DNA of 64,000 nucleotides from Xanthomonas euroxanthea (GTDB lineage Bacteria; Pseudomonadota; Gammaproteobacteria; Xanthomonadales; Xanthomonadaceae): NCBI RefSeq assembly GCF_900476395.1, contig NZ_UIHB01000001.1:897385-961384 (forward strand), in the 5' to 3' direction. Shown piece after piece: positions 44,924 to 55,173 of this stretch. The position numbers and the translations under genes are program-made. The stretch's first letter is position 1, and every line of letters begins with the position of its first letter. The notes under the pieces are model-generated. The model saw only the letters and a program-made list of their open reading frames with translations. It ran no database searches and was not told the DNA's origin.

Positions 44924-45648
44924 AGACGCGAAACGCCCGGCAGCAGCATGTAGCCTTCGTTGCGCACGGTGCGGATCAACTCGGTATGCACGCGCTCGTT
45001 GATCTTGCGGCGCAGGCGGCTGATCTGGCTGTCGATGGCGCGGTCGTAGACGTCGGTGTCGCGGCCACGGGCGTAGTCCAGCAACTGGTCGCGGCTCAGC
45101 ACCCGCTGCGGATGCTCGACGAAGGTGCGCAGCAGCGCGAACTCGCCATCGGACAGGTTGATGAAGATGCCGGTGGGGTCGCGCAGGTCGCGGCGGACCA
45201 CGTCCAGCCGCCAGCCGGCAAACTCGTAGACGTTGCCGCGCTGGTCGGCCTGCTCGCTGCTGGCCTGGCTGCGGCGCAGCAGGGCGCGCACCCGCGCCAG
45301 CAACTCGCGCGGATTGCAGGGTTTGGCCAGGTAATCGTCGGCACCCACTTCCAGGCCGATGATGCGGTCGGTGTCGTTGCCCAGCGCGCTGAGCATGATG
45401 ACCGCAGGTGAACCACGCTCGCTGGCCAGCGCCCGCGCTGCGCTCAGGCCGTCTTCTCCCGGCATCATCACGTCGAGTACGATGAGGTCCGGGCGGCGCT
45501 GCGCGATGCGCTTGCGCATCTCCGCCACGTTTTCGGCAACCTCGACCTGGTAGCCGTGGGCGCTGAGGAACTCGCCGATCAGCTTGCGCAGGTCCGGGTC
45601 GTCGTCGACCACAAGAACGCAGGGTTGTTGCATGTCCATGGAGGTCAT
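44920..45648 (-). CDS. OmpR-family response regulator
   Basis: 242 residues. Receiver domain with acidic pocket VLVVDDDPDLRK, phospho-acceptor LIVLDVMMPGEDG, Thr/Ser in VIMLSALG and Lys in YLAKPCNPREL. The C-terminal winged helix shows LSDGEFALLRTFVEHPQRVL and VYDRAIDSQISRLRRKI. Several starts are possible (ATG 45648, 45639, 45633, 45699); none has a strong ribosome site and the receiver begins right after 45633, so 45648 is a compromise. The kinase gene follows with a 4-base overlap. Confidence 0.9.
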   Translation of the reverse strand: MTSMDMQQPCVLVVDDDPDLRKLIGEFLSAHGYQVEVAENVAEMRKRIAQRRPDLIVLDVMMPGEDGLSAARALASERGSPAVIMLSALGNDTDRIIGLEVGADDYLAKPCNPRELLARVRALLRRSQASSEQADQRGNVYEFAGWRLDVVRRDLRDPTGIFINLSDGEFALLRTFVEHPQRVLSRDQLLDYARGRDTDVYDRAIDSQISRLRRKINERVHTELIRTVRNEGYMLLPGVSRL

Positions 45649-45776
45649 CGTCGGTGGCGCGGAGCTTGGCCCGCGCAGGGTGGTGGCTACCGGATACATG
45701 GTGCTCGCAGTTGCAAGGCTGGAGCACGCATCATAATGATTGAATTTGTCAACCTTTGGCACACGCGTGACGCACC

Positions 45777-46877
45777 ATGACAGAACGGAACATCGTGCAG
45801 GAAACCGGGCAAACGACACTGCGCCGCTGCAATGGCGAGTGTACGCATGACAAGGCGTTTCCGATGATGCGGGTGATCAGCCGCGACAACGGCGTGGGCC
45901 TGACCCGGGACATGGTGCTGATGGCGCAGACGCTGCGCGCCGGCGGCATCCCGGTGCAGGAAGTGGGCTTCACCAGTCAGCGGCTGCACGACACCGCGCG
46001 CGAAGCCCGTCTGTGGGCCAGTCGCGCGCTGTTCGGGCGGGTGCCTGTGCAGATCTTTTCCGAGCGTGTGTATGCGCGCTGCCTGCCGCTGGGCCAGACC
46101 AACCTGCTGGTGCCCAATCCGGAGTGGTTGTTGCCCAAGTGGCTGCCACGGCTGCCGCAGTTCGACGCGGTGCTGTGCAAGACCCATCACGCGGAGCGGA
46201 TTTTTCGCAGCCTGGGCTGCACCACGCGCTTCATCGGCTTCACCAGCCCGGATCGCCACGATGCGCAGGTCCCGCGTCAGCGTGCGTTCTTCCACCTGGC
46301 CGGGCGCAGCACCGCCAAGGGCACCCAGGTGCTGCTGGAGACCTGGCAACGGCATCCGGAGTGGCCGCTGCTGACGGTGGTGCAGAGCCCGCGTACCGCC
46401 GGCAAGCCGGTGGTGGCGCCGAACATCGACCACCGCGTCCGCTATCTCGACGATGCCGAACTGCGGCGGCTGCAGAACGCGCATCTGTTCCATCTGTGTC
46501 CGTCCGAGGCCGAAGGCTTCGGGCATTACCTGATGGAAGCGCTGAGCGTGGGCGCGGTGACCCTGGCCACCGACGGTGAGCCGATGAACGAACTGGTCAG
46601 GCCCGAGCACGGCGTGTTGATCCCGGTGGCCGAGGTGCGCCAGCGGCGTCTGGCGTCGTACTACTACGTGGATGCGGCGGGCATCGCGCAGGCGGTGGAA
46701 ACCGCGCTGGCGTTGCCGCAGGCGCAGCTGGATCGGTTGTCGGCCAATGCGCGCGCGTTCTACCAGGCCAACAATGCCGCATTCGCAGCGCGCTTTCGCA
46801 GTGCGGTGCTGGCGTCGTTGCCCGCAGATGTGGCGGACGTCAGCGCGGGCGTGGCCCCGGCAATCGTCGAAAACTGA
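45777..46877 (+). CDS. Glycosyltransferase, GT4-like (family 1 fold)
   Basis: 366 residues from ATG 45777. The GT-B fold is suggested by GVGLTRDMVLMAQTLRAGG (N-terminal nucleotide-free lobe), AFFHLAGRSTAKGTQVLLE (start of the donor lobe) and the donor-binding motif HLCPSEAEGFGHYLMEALS with an E-x7-E-like spacing. Neither donor nor acceptor can be read from the sequence. The true start could be ATG 45864 or 45867 (MMRVISRDNGVG), since the fold seems to begin there. No membrane segment. It is a single gene, divergent from the two-component pair. Confidence 0.8.
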   Translation: MTERNIVQETGQTTLRRCNGECTHDKAFPMMRVISRDNGVGLTRDMVLMAQTLRAGGIPVQEVGFTSQRLHDTAREARLWASRALFGRVPVQIFSERVYARCLPLGQTNLLVPNPEWLLPKWLPRLPQFDAVLCKTHHAERIFRSLGCTTRFIGFTSPDRHDAQVPRQRAFFHLAGRSTAKGTQVLLETWQRHPEWPLLTVVQSPRTAGKPVVAPNIDHRVRYLDDAELRRLQNAHLFHLCPSEAEGFGHYLMEALSVGAVTLATDGEPMNELVRPEHGVLIPVAEVRQRRLASYYYVDAAGIAQAVETALALPQAQLDRLSANARAFYQANNAAFAARFRSAVLASLPADVADVSAGVAPAIVEN

Positions 46878-47111
46878 CACGTTCGCCCGGCCTGGCCTTC
46901 ACCACGGTCCGGGCATATCGCCTGCAGCGCCCGGTGCCCGCGTGGTTGCAGGCCTTGTGCGCTGCGTGACGGCGTACGCCAGCGGGCGGCGCGCAGCGGC
47001 AAATGCACGACATGGCGCGATGCGAGGCTCTCCCTGACCAAGCGGGGACGTCCCGCAGTGCCATGTGCGTGCAGGACGCGCATGTGCGCCATCCAGCCAG
47101 GGAGATCGACG

Positions 47112-47411
47112 ATGGTCCAGACACGCACCACAGCCGCCATCACCGCACTGCTGGCAGTGCTCGGCCTGGGCGGCTGCGCCAGTGTCTGCGGCGCGCCTGC
47201 CGGCGGGCCACCGCCGCCGCCTGCGCCGCCACAGGCACAGCGTGGCCCGCCACCCCATGATTCCGACTTCGACGCCGCGTTGCAGGCCTGTGCCACCGTG
47301 CAAGGCATCGCATGGGCTGCGCCTGACGCATCGTCCCTCGGCCCGCCATCGCCAGCGCTGTTGCAATGCCTGCAGGCCCAAGGATTCGGGCCGCCGCCCC
47401 GGCATGGCTGA
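47112..47411 (+). CDS. Small predicted lipoprotein of unknown function
   Basis: 99 residues. Start ATG 47112 with GGAG at 47101. The signal ends in LLAVLGLGGC, a good lipobox, so Cys21 would be lipidated. The mature part begins with a Pro-rich stretch (GGPPPPPAPPQAQ) and then has DFDAALQACATVQGIAW and ALLQCLQAQGFGPPP with two conserved-looking Cys. I do not recognise the family. GC and codon use match the neighbours. Confidence 0.65.
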   Translation: MVQTRTTAAITALLAVLGLGGCASVCGAPAGGPPPPPAPPQAQRGPPPHDSDFDAALQACATVQGIAWAAPDASSLGPPSPALLQCLQAQGFGPPPRHG

Positions 47412-47766
47412 TCCTGCTGGTCTTGGAGATCACGTCCACCGTCGCTGCCAGCTACCCGCGGCGATGCTGCAGCTGGTGAACTTCGCACGTGCGACAGTCG
47501 CCCTGCTCGCTGTAATGCGCGACCCGAGCGAAGCGGACGCTTGCCGCGCTTGGCGGTCTCTGCACCGGAGGTCCGGCAGCCGGCAGGCCGAATTAAACGA
47601 TTCCCCTCGGCTTCGCTTCAGCCGTCTTGTCCGCACGCGCGGCACCGGCAACAACCCGCTGTGTCGAGCACGCTACTGACAAGCCCTTCGCCATCGAGTG
47701 CGCACTGTGGGGGCTCACCCGGTACGAATGATCGATCACGATGGGCGCAGGCCAGGGCCGGACACG
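47412..47766. other. Spacer before the large sensor kinase
   Basis: 355 bases between the small lipoprotein and the kinase. Short open frames are present on both strands but none shows a ribosome site or a recognisable domain. No clear promoter or terminator is seen. In-frame codons upstream of ATG 47767 (from 47698) do not look like a protein domain. Confidence 0.4.
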
Positions 47767-50700
47767 ATGAGTGCCATGCCCGACAACACCAGGCAGGACA
47801 ACGCGGCACTGCAGGACGAACTCGCCGGCATGCGTCGCCTGCATGCCTTGCAGGTCAGCCTGGCGGCACAGGCCGACGCCCGTATCGCGCTGCAGGACAT
47901 CACAGCGCTTGCCTGCGTCTTCGCGCGTACCGACTGCGGCTGCGTGCAACTGGTCAGCGCACACAACAGTGAGATGGAGTTGCGCGTCTATCGCGGACAT
48001 GACGAACGCAGCGCCTTCGTCCAGCAATTCCTGAAAGACGGTTTCCAGGCCACCTGCGACACCGTGCGGCGCGAACGCCGGCAGTTGGTGATCGAGGATA
48101 TCGAAACCTTCACCCCGTTGAAGGGAACGCCCGATTACGAGGCAGCGCTGTGCAGCGGCATCCGTGCTGCCCAGTTCACCCCGTTGTTCAATCGTGCCGG
48201 TGGCCTGCTGGGATTGCTCGGAACCCAGTTCACCGTGCCGTATCGGCCCGCGGAACACGAACTCAGATTGCTCGAACTGCTCGCATGGACGGCGGCCGAC
48301 TACATCGAGCGCCATCGGGCCGAACTGGCATTGCGCACCAGCGAGTCGCGGCTGGCCGCGCTGTCGGCGGCAAGTTCCGAGGTGCATTACCGCATGAGCG
48401 CGGACTGGGACGAGATGCACCAGCTGACCGCCGGCACGCGTGCCGTCGATGCGCCGGCGACCAGCCGTTCGTGGATCATGGATTACATTCCCGCAGAGGA
48501 TCAGGCGCTGGTGCGCAGCAGGATCGATGCAGGAATCCGCTCGCGCAGCGCGATCGTGTTCGAGCACCGGGTACGACGCGCCGATGGCAGCATTGCGTGG
48601 ATGGCGACCAAGGCGGTCCCGGCGCTGGATGCGGAGGGACGCATCACCGAGTGGTTCGGTGCCGGAACCGACGTCACGGCGCGCAAGCAGGCCGAGGAAT
48701 GCCTGCACGATAGCGAGGCGCGGCTGACGTTCGTGCTCGACCAGGTCCCCATCGGGATCGGCCTGTTCGATCTGCAAGGTCGCTTCACCTACCGGAATCC
48801 ACAACTGCGGGACCAGCTGGCTGCGCGGGTCCCCTCGTGCGCGCCGCCGCTGGAGCAGCCGCGCGCCGGTGTCGATCAGCAAGGGCAGGCGGTCGCGATC
48901 CAGGACTTTCCCTGCGCCCGCGCGCTGCGTGGCGAAGACACGATCGCGCCGGTGGATTTCCTCGACCCCCATGACGCTGCACAGCGCTGGTTGCGGATTA
49001 CCGCAGTGGCGCTGCGCGAAGCCGGCCGCGTCACCGGTGGCGTTGCAGTGTTGCAGGATGTCACTGCGCAACGCCGGGTGCAGATGGAAGTGGGTGCGCT
49101 TGCCGAGCGCAATCGCGACATTCTCGAAAGTATTTCCGACGCGTTCTATGGCGTCGATGCGGACGGACGCTTCACCTACATCAACCAGAAGGCCGAGTTG
49201 CTGTGGGGGCGCGCGCGCGATCAATTGCTCGGGACCTTGCTGTGGGAACAATTCCCCGATTCGATCGGGTCGCTGCCGTATCAGGCCTATGTGCAGGCCT
49301 CGCAGACCCGCCAGGTGGTCAAGCTGGAAACCGTGTCGCCGGCATTGGGGTACTGGGTGGATGTCAGCATCTACCCCACCAACGATGGCGGAATGTCGGT
49401 CTACTTTCGCGACATCTCCGACAAGCGCCGGGCCGACGAGCGGCTGCGTGCCAGCGAAGAACGCTTCCGCACCGCGTTGACGATCGAAACCGTCGGCGCG
49501 ACGTATTTCGACATGGGCGGTCGCCTCACCGATGCCAACGACACGTTCTTGAAGATGAGCGGCTACAGCCGTGCCGACGTGGAAGCGGGCAGGCTTTCCT
49601 GGCAGGCGCTGACGCCACCCGAATTCAGGGGCGTGTGCGAGCAGGCCTTCGAGGAGCTCAAGAGCAAGGGAAGTGCCACGCCTTACGAGCGCCAATATCT
49701 GTGCAAGGACGGAACCCGGCGCTGGGCCCTGTTTGCGTCCAAGTGCCTGCCGGATGGCACCGGCTTCGAGTTTGTACTCGACATCACCGACCGCAAGCTC
49801 ACCGAGGCGGCGCTACGCGAGGTGCAGGACCGCAATGCCTTCCTGCTGAAACTCTCCGACGCCTTGCGGCCGCTGCCCGATCCGGCCGCCATCCAGGCCG
49901 AGGCCGCGCGCGTGCTCGGCGAGCATTTGAACGCCGGCCGCGCCTACTACGTGGACGTGGATGCCAGGGCGCACCAGTACGTGGTCGAACGCGACTGGCA
50001 TCAACCCGATGAAACCAGTCATGCGCGTCGCTTCGCGTCGACGGACTGGCCGATGCCCTGGCTGCTCGACGCGCAGACCTGGGTGGTGCGCGATGCCGTC
50101 GCTGACCCTGCATTGCCCGACGATCGGCGCCCGGCCGATGCGGGCCACGAGATCGGCGCGCTGATCGTGGTGCCGCTGATCAAGGGCGGCCAGCTGGTGG
50201 CCACCTTCGTGGTCAATCAACGGACCGCGCGTAACTGGAGTGCGGCCGAGATTCGCCTGGCGGAGGAGACCGCCGAGCGCACCTGGGCGGCGCTGGAGCG
50301 TGCGCGCGCACAGGCCGCGCTGCTCGAAAGCGAAGAGCGCTACCGGGTGATCGTGGAGAGCGCGCTCGACTACGCAATCTTTACCACCGATACGCGCGGG
50401 CATATCCAGACCTGGCCGCCGGGTGCCGAAGCGGTCTTCGGCTGGACCGCCGAGGAGGCGATCGGCCAGCACATCGCAATGACCTTCGTGGCCGAGGACC
50501 GTCTCACCGGTGTGCCGCAGCGCGAGATCGAGCAGGCGCATTACACCGGCGGCGCGCCGAATGTTCGCTGGCATCAACGCAAGGATGGCCGGCGCGTGTT
50601 CATCGAAGGGGCGACGCGGCCGCTGCGCGACGGCAGCGCCGAGCCGCTGGGCTATCTCAAGATCGGCCAGGACGTGACCCGGCGACGGCAGTGGGAAGAT

Positions 50701-51345
50701 CGCCAGCAGGTGCTGCTGGCCGAGCTGCAGCACCGCACCCGCAATCTGATGGGGGTGGTGCGTGTGGTCTTCAATCGCACGCAACGCAGCAGCACGACCA
50801 TCGCCGAGCTGACGCTGATCTATAACGACCGCCTGGACGCCCTGGCGCGTGTGCAGGGGCTGCTGTCGCGCCTGAACGAAGGCGATCGCATCCTGTTCGA
50901 TGAATTGATCCGGGCCGAGCTGTCGGCGATGGGCGCGATCGATGCGCACGGCCATGGCGACCGCGTCACCCTGGACGGCCCGGACGGCGTGCGTCTGCGC
51001 TCCAGCACCGTGCAGACCTTCGCACTGGCCCTGCACGAGCTGGCCACCAACGCCACCAAATACGGCGCGCTTGCACAGGCCGGCGGACAGTTGCAGGTGC
51101 GTTGGCGCTTGCTGCGTCCGGCCCAGGGCACCCGCCTGCGCATCGAGTGGAGCGAGACCGGCGTGCACATGCCGGCGCCTGGCGAGGCGCCGCAAGGGTC
51201 CGGCTACGGCCGCGAGTTGATCGAACGTGCGCTGCCGTACCAATTGCAGGCCGAGACCACCTACGTGATGGGGCCGGACGGGGTGCGCTGCACCATCGAA
51301 CTCCCGGTGTCGGAGAGCATGCGCCTGGACAGCGACGAGGGCTGA
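47767..51345 (+). CDS. Multi-sensor HWE-family histidine kinase (GAF-PAS4-GAF-PAS-HWE)
   Basis: 1192 residues, cytoplasmic, no membrane segment. Approximate order: GAF (25-190), four PAS/PAC units (about 200-315, 320-440, 455-570, 575-690; PAC endings such as WFGAGTDVTARKQAE and VYFRDISDKRRADERL), a second GAF (705-860), a fifth PAS (870-985), then the kinase core. The phospho-acceptor is H989 in AELQHRTRNLMGVV and the ATP-binding region has LALHELATNATKYGAL and SGYGRELIERALPYQL, the HWE/HisKA_2 pattern. No response regulator is adjacent. Starts at 47767 or 47776 are equally possible. The cues are probably soluble ligands, redox or light, but the sequence does not say which. Confidence 0.88.
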   Translation: MSAMPDNTRQDNAALQDELAGMRRLHALQVSLAAQADARIALQDITALACVFARTDCGCVQLVSAHNSEMELRVYRGHDERSAFVQQFLKDGFQATCDTVRRERRQLVIEDIETFTPLKGTPDYEAALCSGIRAAQFTPLFNRAGGLLGLLGTQFTVPYRPAEHELRLLELLAWTAADYIERHRAELALRTSESRLAALSAASSEVHYRMSADWDEMHQLTAGTRAVDAPATSRSWIMDYIPAEDQALVRSRIDAGIRSRSAIVFEHRVRRADGSIAWMATKAVPALDAEGRITEWFGAGTDVTARKQAEECLHDSEARLTFVLDQVPIGIGLFDLQGRFTYRNPQLRDQLAARVPSCAPPLEQPRAGVDQQGQAVAIQDFPCARALRGEDTIAPVDFLDPHDAAQRWLRITAVALREAGRVTGGVAVLQDVTAQRRVQMEVGALAERNRDILESISDAFYGVDADGRFTYINQKAELLWGRARDQLLGTLLWEQFPDSIGSLPYQAYVQASQTRQVVKLETVSPALGYWVDVSIYPTNDGGMSVYFRDISDKRRADERLRASEERFRTALTIETVGATYFDMGGRLTDANDTFLKMSGYSRADVEAGRLSWQALTPPEFRGVCEQAFEELKSKGSATPYERQYLCKDGTRRWALFASKCLPDGTGFEFVLDITDRKLTEAALREVQDRNAFLLKLSDALRPLPDPAAIQAEAARVLGEHLNAGRAYYVDVDARAHQYVVERDWHQPDETSHARRFASTDWPMPWLLDAQTWVVRDAVADPALPDDRRPADAGHEIGALIVVPLIKGGQLVATFVVNQRTARNWSAAEIRLAEETAERTWAALERARAQAALLESEERYRVIVESALDYAIFTTDTRGHIQTWPPGAEAVFGWTAEEAIGQHIAMTFVAEDRLTGVPQREIEQAHYTGGAPNVRWHQRKDGRRVFIEGATRPLRDGSAEPLGYLKIGQDVTRRRQWEDRQQVLLAELQHRTRNLMGVVRVVFNRTQRSSTTIAELTLIYNDRLDALARVQGLLSRLNEGDRILFDELIRAELSAMGAIDAHGHGDRVTLDGPDGVRLRSSTVQTFALALHELATNATKYGALAQAGGQLQVRWRLLRPAQGTRLRIEWSETGVHMPAPGEAPQGSGYGRELIERALPYQLQAETTYVMGPDGVRCTIELPVSESMRLDSDEG

Positions 51346-51605
51346 CACTGCGTGCTGCGTGCTGCGTGCTGCGCCTGCACATGCCGGCCAGTGCCGTGCT
51401 GCAGTGCGACGACAGCGGCTGCCGGCGCGCGGAATCCGCAGCACCCCGATACAACGCGTCGACCACCTGCAGCGCCTGGGTGGACGTGCAGCGCCATGGC
51501 TGACGCGAAAGGTGTCGCAGCGGACGACCGGCCCCGGCTGCGGCGGACCGGGCTTTGTTCGGGCAGGCGTGTTCGCAGGCGTGGCTTTTTTCGAGCAGAT
51601 CCATA

Positions 51606-51620
51606 TACTACCCCCCAGTA
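51606..51620. promoter_or_regulatory. FrmR/RcnR-type operator
   Basis: On the minus strand this reads TACTGGGGGGTAGTA, an exact TACT-G6-N-AGTA site as known for RcnR/FrmR-type CsoR-family repressors. The flanking ATACT...AGTAT extends the symmetry by a base on each side. It ends 16 bp before the frmR start, so autorepression of the operon is expected. Confidence 0.75.
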
Positions 51621-51636
51621 TTTGACCGGGGGCGCC

Positions 51637-51912
51637 ATGCCGCATTCGCCACAGGAGAAAAAGCGGGCGCTTGCGCGCGTGCGGCGCCTGCGCGGGCAAT
51701 GCGACGCGCTTGAGCGCGCGCTGGAGGCGGGCGCAGACTGTGCGCCCGTCCTGCAGCAGATCGCCGCGATCCGGGGTGCCGTCAATGGACTGATGTCGCA
51801 GGTGCTCGAAGCGCATATCCGCGAAGACTTCGGCCACGCCGCCGCTTCCGATGCGCAGCGTGCCGAGCGGGTGCAGGAATTGCTCGGGCTGGTCCGGTCC
51901 TACCTCAAATGA
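51637..51912 (+). CDS. frmR: Formaldehyde-responsive repressor FrmR (CsoR/RcnR family)
   Basis: 91 residues, all-helical CsoR-family repressor (KRALARVRRLRGQCDALERA, QQIAAIRGAVNGLMSQVLEAH). Pro2 and Cys35, the pair that formaldehyde cross-links in E. coli FrmR, are both present, and His60 is kept. It represses the operon through the G-tract operator just upstream and lets go when formaldehyde reacts. It is followed 63 bp later by adhC. Confidence 0.9.
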   Translation: MPHSPQEKKRALARVRRLRGQCDALERALEAGADCAPVLQQIAAIRGAVNGLMSQVLEAHIREDFGHAAASDAQRAERVQELLGLVRSYLK

Positions 51913-53085
<1,173 letters not shown>

Positions 53086-53150
53086 CCGTACGGCCAGAAT
53101 CGGCGCGCGGCCGCTTCCGCGCACGTGGTACCCGATACTCCGGGAGGTGC

Positions 53151-53729
53151 ATGATGACCAGCGTCTCGATTCATCCTTCGGTAGACAGTGGTATAGCGCG
53201 TGGAGGTGCGGAAAGTTTTCAGGGCGGAACCCTTGCGTGCCACTGCGCCAGCGACAAGGTGACCGTGGACGTGGCTGCGCAGACCGCGCACAACCACGCC
53301 TGCGGCTGCAGTAAATGCTGGAAGCCGGAAGGCGCGACATTTTCGGTGATTGCAGTGGTGCCGCGCGACAAGGTCACGGTGACCGCGCATGCGGAAAAGC
53401 TCAAGGTCGTCGACGAAACTGCGGCGATCCAGCGGCATGCATGCACCGGCTGCGGCGTGCACATGTTCGGTCGCATCGAAGACAAGGAGCACGCGTTTTA
53501 CGGTCTGGACTTCATCCATACCGAGTTGTCGCAGCAGTCGGGCTGGTCGCCGCCGGGCTTTGCGGCGTTCGTGTCCTCCATCATCGAAACCGGCACGCCG
53601 CCGGCTGCCATGGACGGCGTGCGCGCCCGTCTCAACGAGCTCGGGCTTACCCCGTACGACTGCCTGTCGCCGGGATTGATGGATGCACTGGCTGCCAACG
53701 TGGCACGCAAGAAGGGCCTGCTGCACTGA
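53151..53729 (+). CDS. gfa: S-(hydroxymethyl)glutathione synthase (Gfa)
   Basis: 192 residues with the Cys-rich Gfa/Mis12-type zinc fold: [28 protein letters not shown] and [15 protein letters not shown]. Gfa promotes condensation of formaldehyde with glutathione. Two consecutive ATGs (53151, 53154) follow GGGAGGT; either may be used. It lies between frmA and the esterase gene, forming the complete three-step pathway. Confidence 0.92.
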   Translation: MMTSVSIHPSVDSGIARGGAESFQGGTLACHCASDKVTVDVAAQTAHNHACGCSKCWKPEGATFSVIAVVPRDKVTVTAHAEKLKVVDETAAIQRHACTGCGVHMFGRIEDKEHAFYGLDFIHTELSQQSGWSPPGFAAFVSSIIETGTPPAAMDGVRARLNELGLTPYDCLSPGLMDALAANVARKKGLLH

Positions 53730-53787
53730 TCGCCCCACCCCGCGGCCGGCACGCATGCCGGCCGCAGGTTCTTATCGAAGGAATCTC

Positions 53788-54618
53788 ATGGAACGTATCG
53801 AACACCATGCCTGCTTCGGCGGCTGGCAAGATGTCTATCGGCATCAATCGCAGAGCTTGAACTGCAGCATGCAGGTGGGCGTCTATCTGCCGCCGCAGGC
53901 CGCCGATGGCCCGCTACCGGTGCTGTACTGGCTCAGCGGCCTGACCTGCACCGAACAGAACTTCATCAGCAAGGCCGGCGCGCAGCGCTACGCGGCCGAG
54001 CATGGCGTGATCCTGGTCGCCCCCGACACCAGCCCGCGTGGCGACGATGTGGCCGACGCGGACGGCTACGACATCGGCAAGGGCGCCGGCTTCTACGTCG
54101 ATGCCACCGAGCAACCGTGGGCGGCGCATTACCGCATGTACGACTATGTGGTGAACGAATTGCCGGCGTTGATCGAAGCGCACTTTGCCACCACCGGTGC
54201 GCGCGCGATCAGCGGCCACTCGATGGGCGGCCATGGCGCCCTGACCATCGCATTGAAGAATCCGGGCCGCTATCGCAGCGTGTCGGCGTTCTCGCCGATC
54301 GTCGCGCCCAGCCTGGTGCCATGGGGCGAGAAAGCGTTTGGCCAGTATCTGGGGCCGGACCGCGCAGCGTGGAAAGCGTACGACGCCACTGCGTTGATCG
54401 CACAGGCACAGGAGCGCCTGCCGTTGTTGATCGACCAGGGCGATGGCGATGAATTTCTCGAGAACCAGCTGAAGACGTCGCTGTTTGAACAGGCCGCCAA
54501 GGCCGCCGGTTATCCGGTCACGGTGCGGCTGCAGCCCGGTTACGACCACAGCTATTACTTCATCGCCAGCTTTATCGGCGAGCACATCGCACACCATACC
54601 GCGGCGTTGCGTGGTTGA
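53788..54618 (+). CDS. frmB: S-formylglutathione hydrolase
   Basis: 276 residues, alpha/beta-hydrolase of the esterase D family. Nucleophile elbow AISGHSMGGHGALTIAL, oxyanion region LYWLSGLTCTEQNFISKAGA, catalytic Asp in LLIDQGDGDEFL and His in QPGYDHSYYFIASF. It splits S-formylglutathione to formate and glutathione. ATG 53788 has GAAGGA upstream; a longer frame from 53683 runs back into gfa. Last gene of the frm operon. Also named fghA. Confidence 0.95.
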   Translation: MERIEHHACFGGWQDVYRHQSQSLNCSMQVGVYLPPQAADGPLPVLYWLSGLTCTEQNFISKAGAQRYAAEHGVILVAPDTSPRGDDVADADGYDIGKGAGFYVDATEQPWAAHYRMYDYVVNELPALIEAHFATTGARAISGHSMGGHGALTIALKNPGRYRSVSAFSPIVAPSLVPWGEKAFGQYLGPDRAAWKAYDATALIAQAQERLPLLIDQGDGDEFLENQLKTSLFEQAAKAAGYPVTVRLQPGYDHSYYFIASFIGEHIAHHTAALRG

Positions 54619-54742
54619 TCGTTTTGGGCAAGCGGGTGGTGCTGCGTGCCATGAGACGGCGCATGGCGGTGGTGCGCATCGCGTTGCGTTGCCGCGCTGC
54701 CGTATTGCGCGCGCCGTGGCATGAGTAAGGTGTCGAGCTGAA

Positions 54743-54916
54743 CTCCCTTCTCCCCCCCCAGAGAAGGAGCCCCGCAGGGGCGGATGAGGGGAGGGCCGAA
54801 GCCCGGCGGAGGGGAGGCCAGCTGGTAAAACGGCTGACGTGCGGCCTGGCTCCCTTCTCCCCTGGGGAGAAGGTGCCCCGCAGGGGCGGATGAGGGACGG
54901 GCGACGCCCGGTGGAG
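54743..54916 (+). repeat. Two tandem copies of a ~70-bp GC-rich intergenic repeat
   Basis: Each unit runs CTCCCTTCTCCCC, GAGAAGG.GCCCCGCAGGG, GCGGATGAGGG, then G..CGA.GCCCGG.GGAG. Unit 2 adds a perfect CTTCTCCCCTGGGGAGAAG hairpin (54854-54872); unit 1 has decayed at that point. The units are spaced 107 bp apart. Confidence 0.7.
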
Positions 54917-54964
54917 CGGGTAGCTGGCCTTGCAGAGCAGCCGATCTGCGCGTGGCTGCGGGGC

Positions 54965-55066
54965 CCTTGCCCGCCCACCCTCGCGGGACACGCCGCAAGT
55001 ACGTCCGTGTAGGCTCTTACGCGGCATCCATGCCGCGTAAGGTCCCGCGAGGGTGGGCGGGCAAGG
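54965..55066 (+). repeat. 102-bp long-hairpin intergenic repeat, copy 5 (type A, perfect)
   Basis: The outer arms pair perfectly over 25 bp (CCTTGCCCGCCCACCCTCGC + GGGAC with its exact complement), and the inner CTTACGCGGCATCC/GCCGCGTAAG hairpin is intact. Where copies 2, 3 and 6 have mismatches (ACCATCGCAGGAC) this copy has restored pairs. Confidence 0.9.
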
Positions 55067-55173
55067 ACCAGTCAGGATGGTCGCTGTGCATGGTGCAAGC
55101 AGGGCATGACGGCGTTGCCTGGATGACCGCGCGTCCAGCCAGCGCGCAGGTTGATGCGAACCACCAAGAACGG

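Larger units (their letters stand above)
54619..55173. other. Repeat-filled convergent spacer between frmB and the MocR gene
   Basis: 555 bases without a gene. Two tandem copies of a ~70-bp G/C-rich unit (54743-54816 and 54850-54916) and hairpin-repeat copy 5 (54965-55066). No T-run terminator is visible for either convergent gene, so the hairpins themselves may end transcription. Confidence 0.65.
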
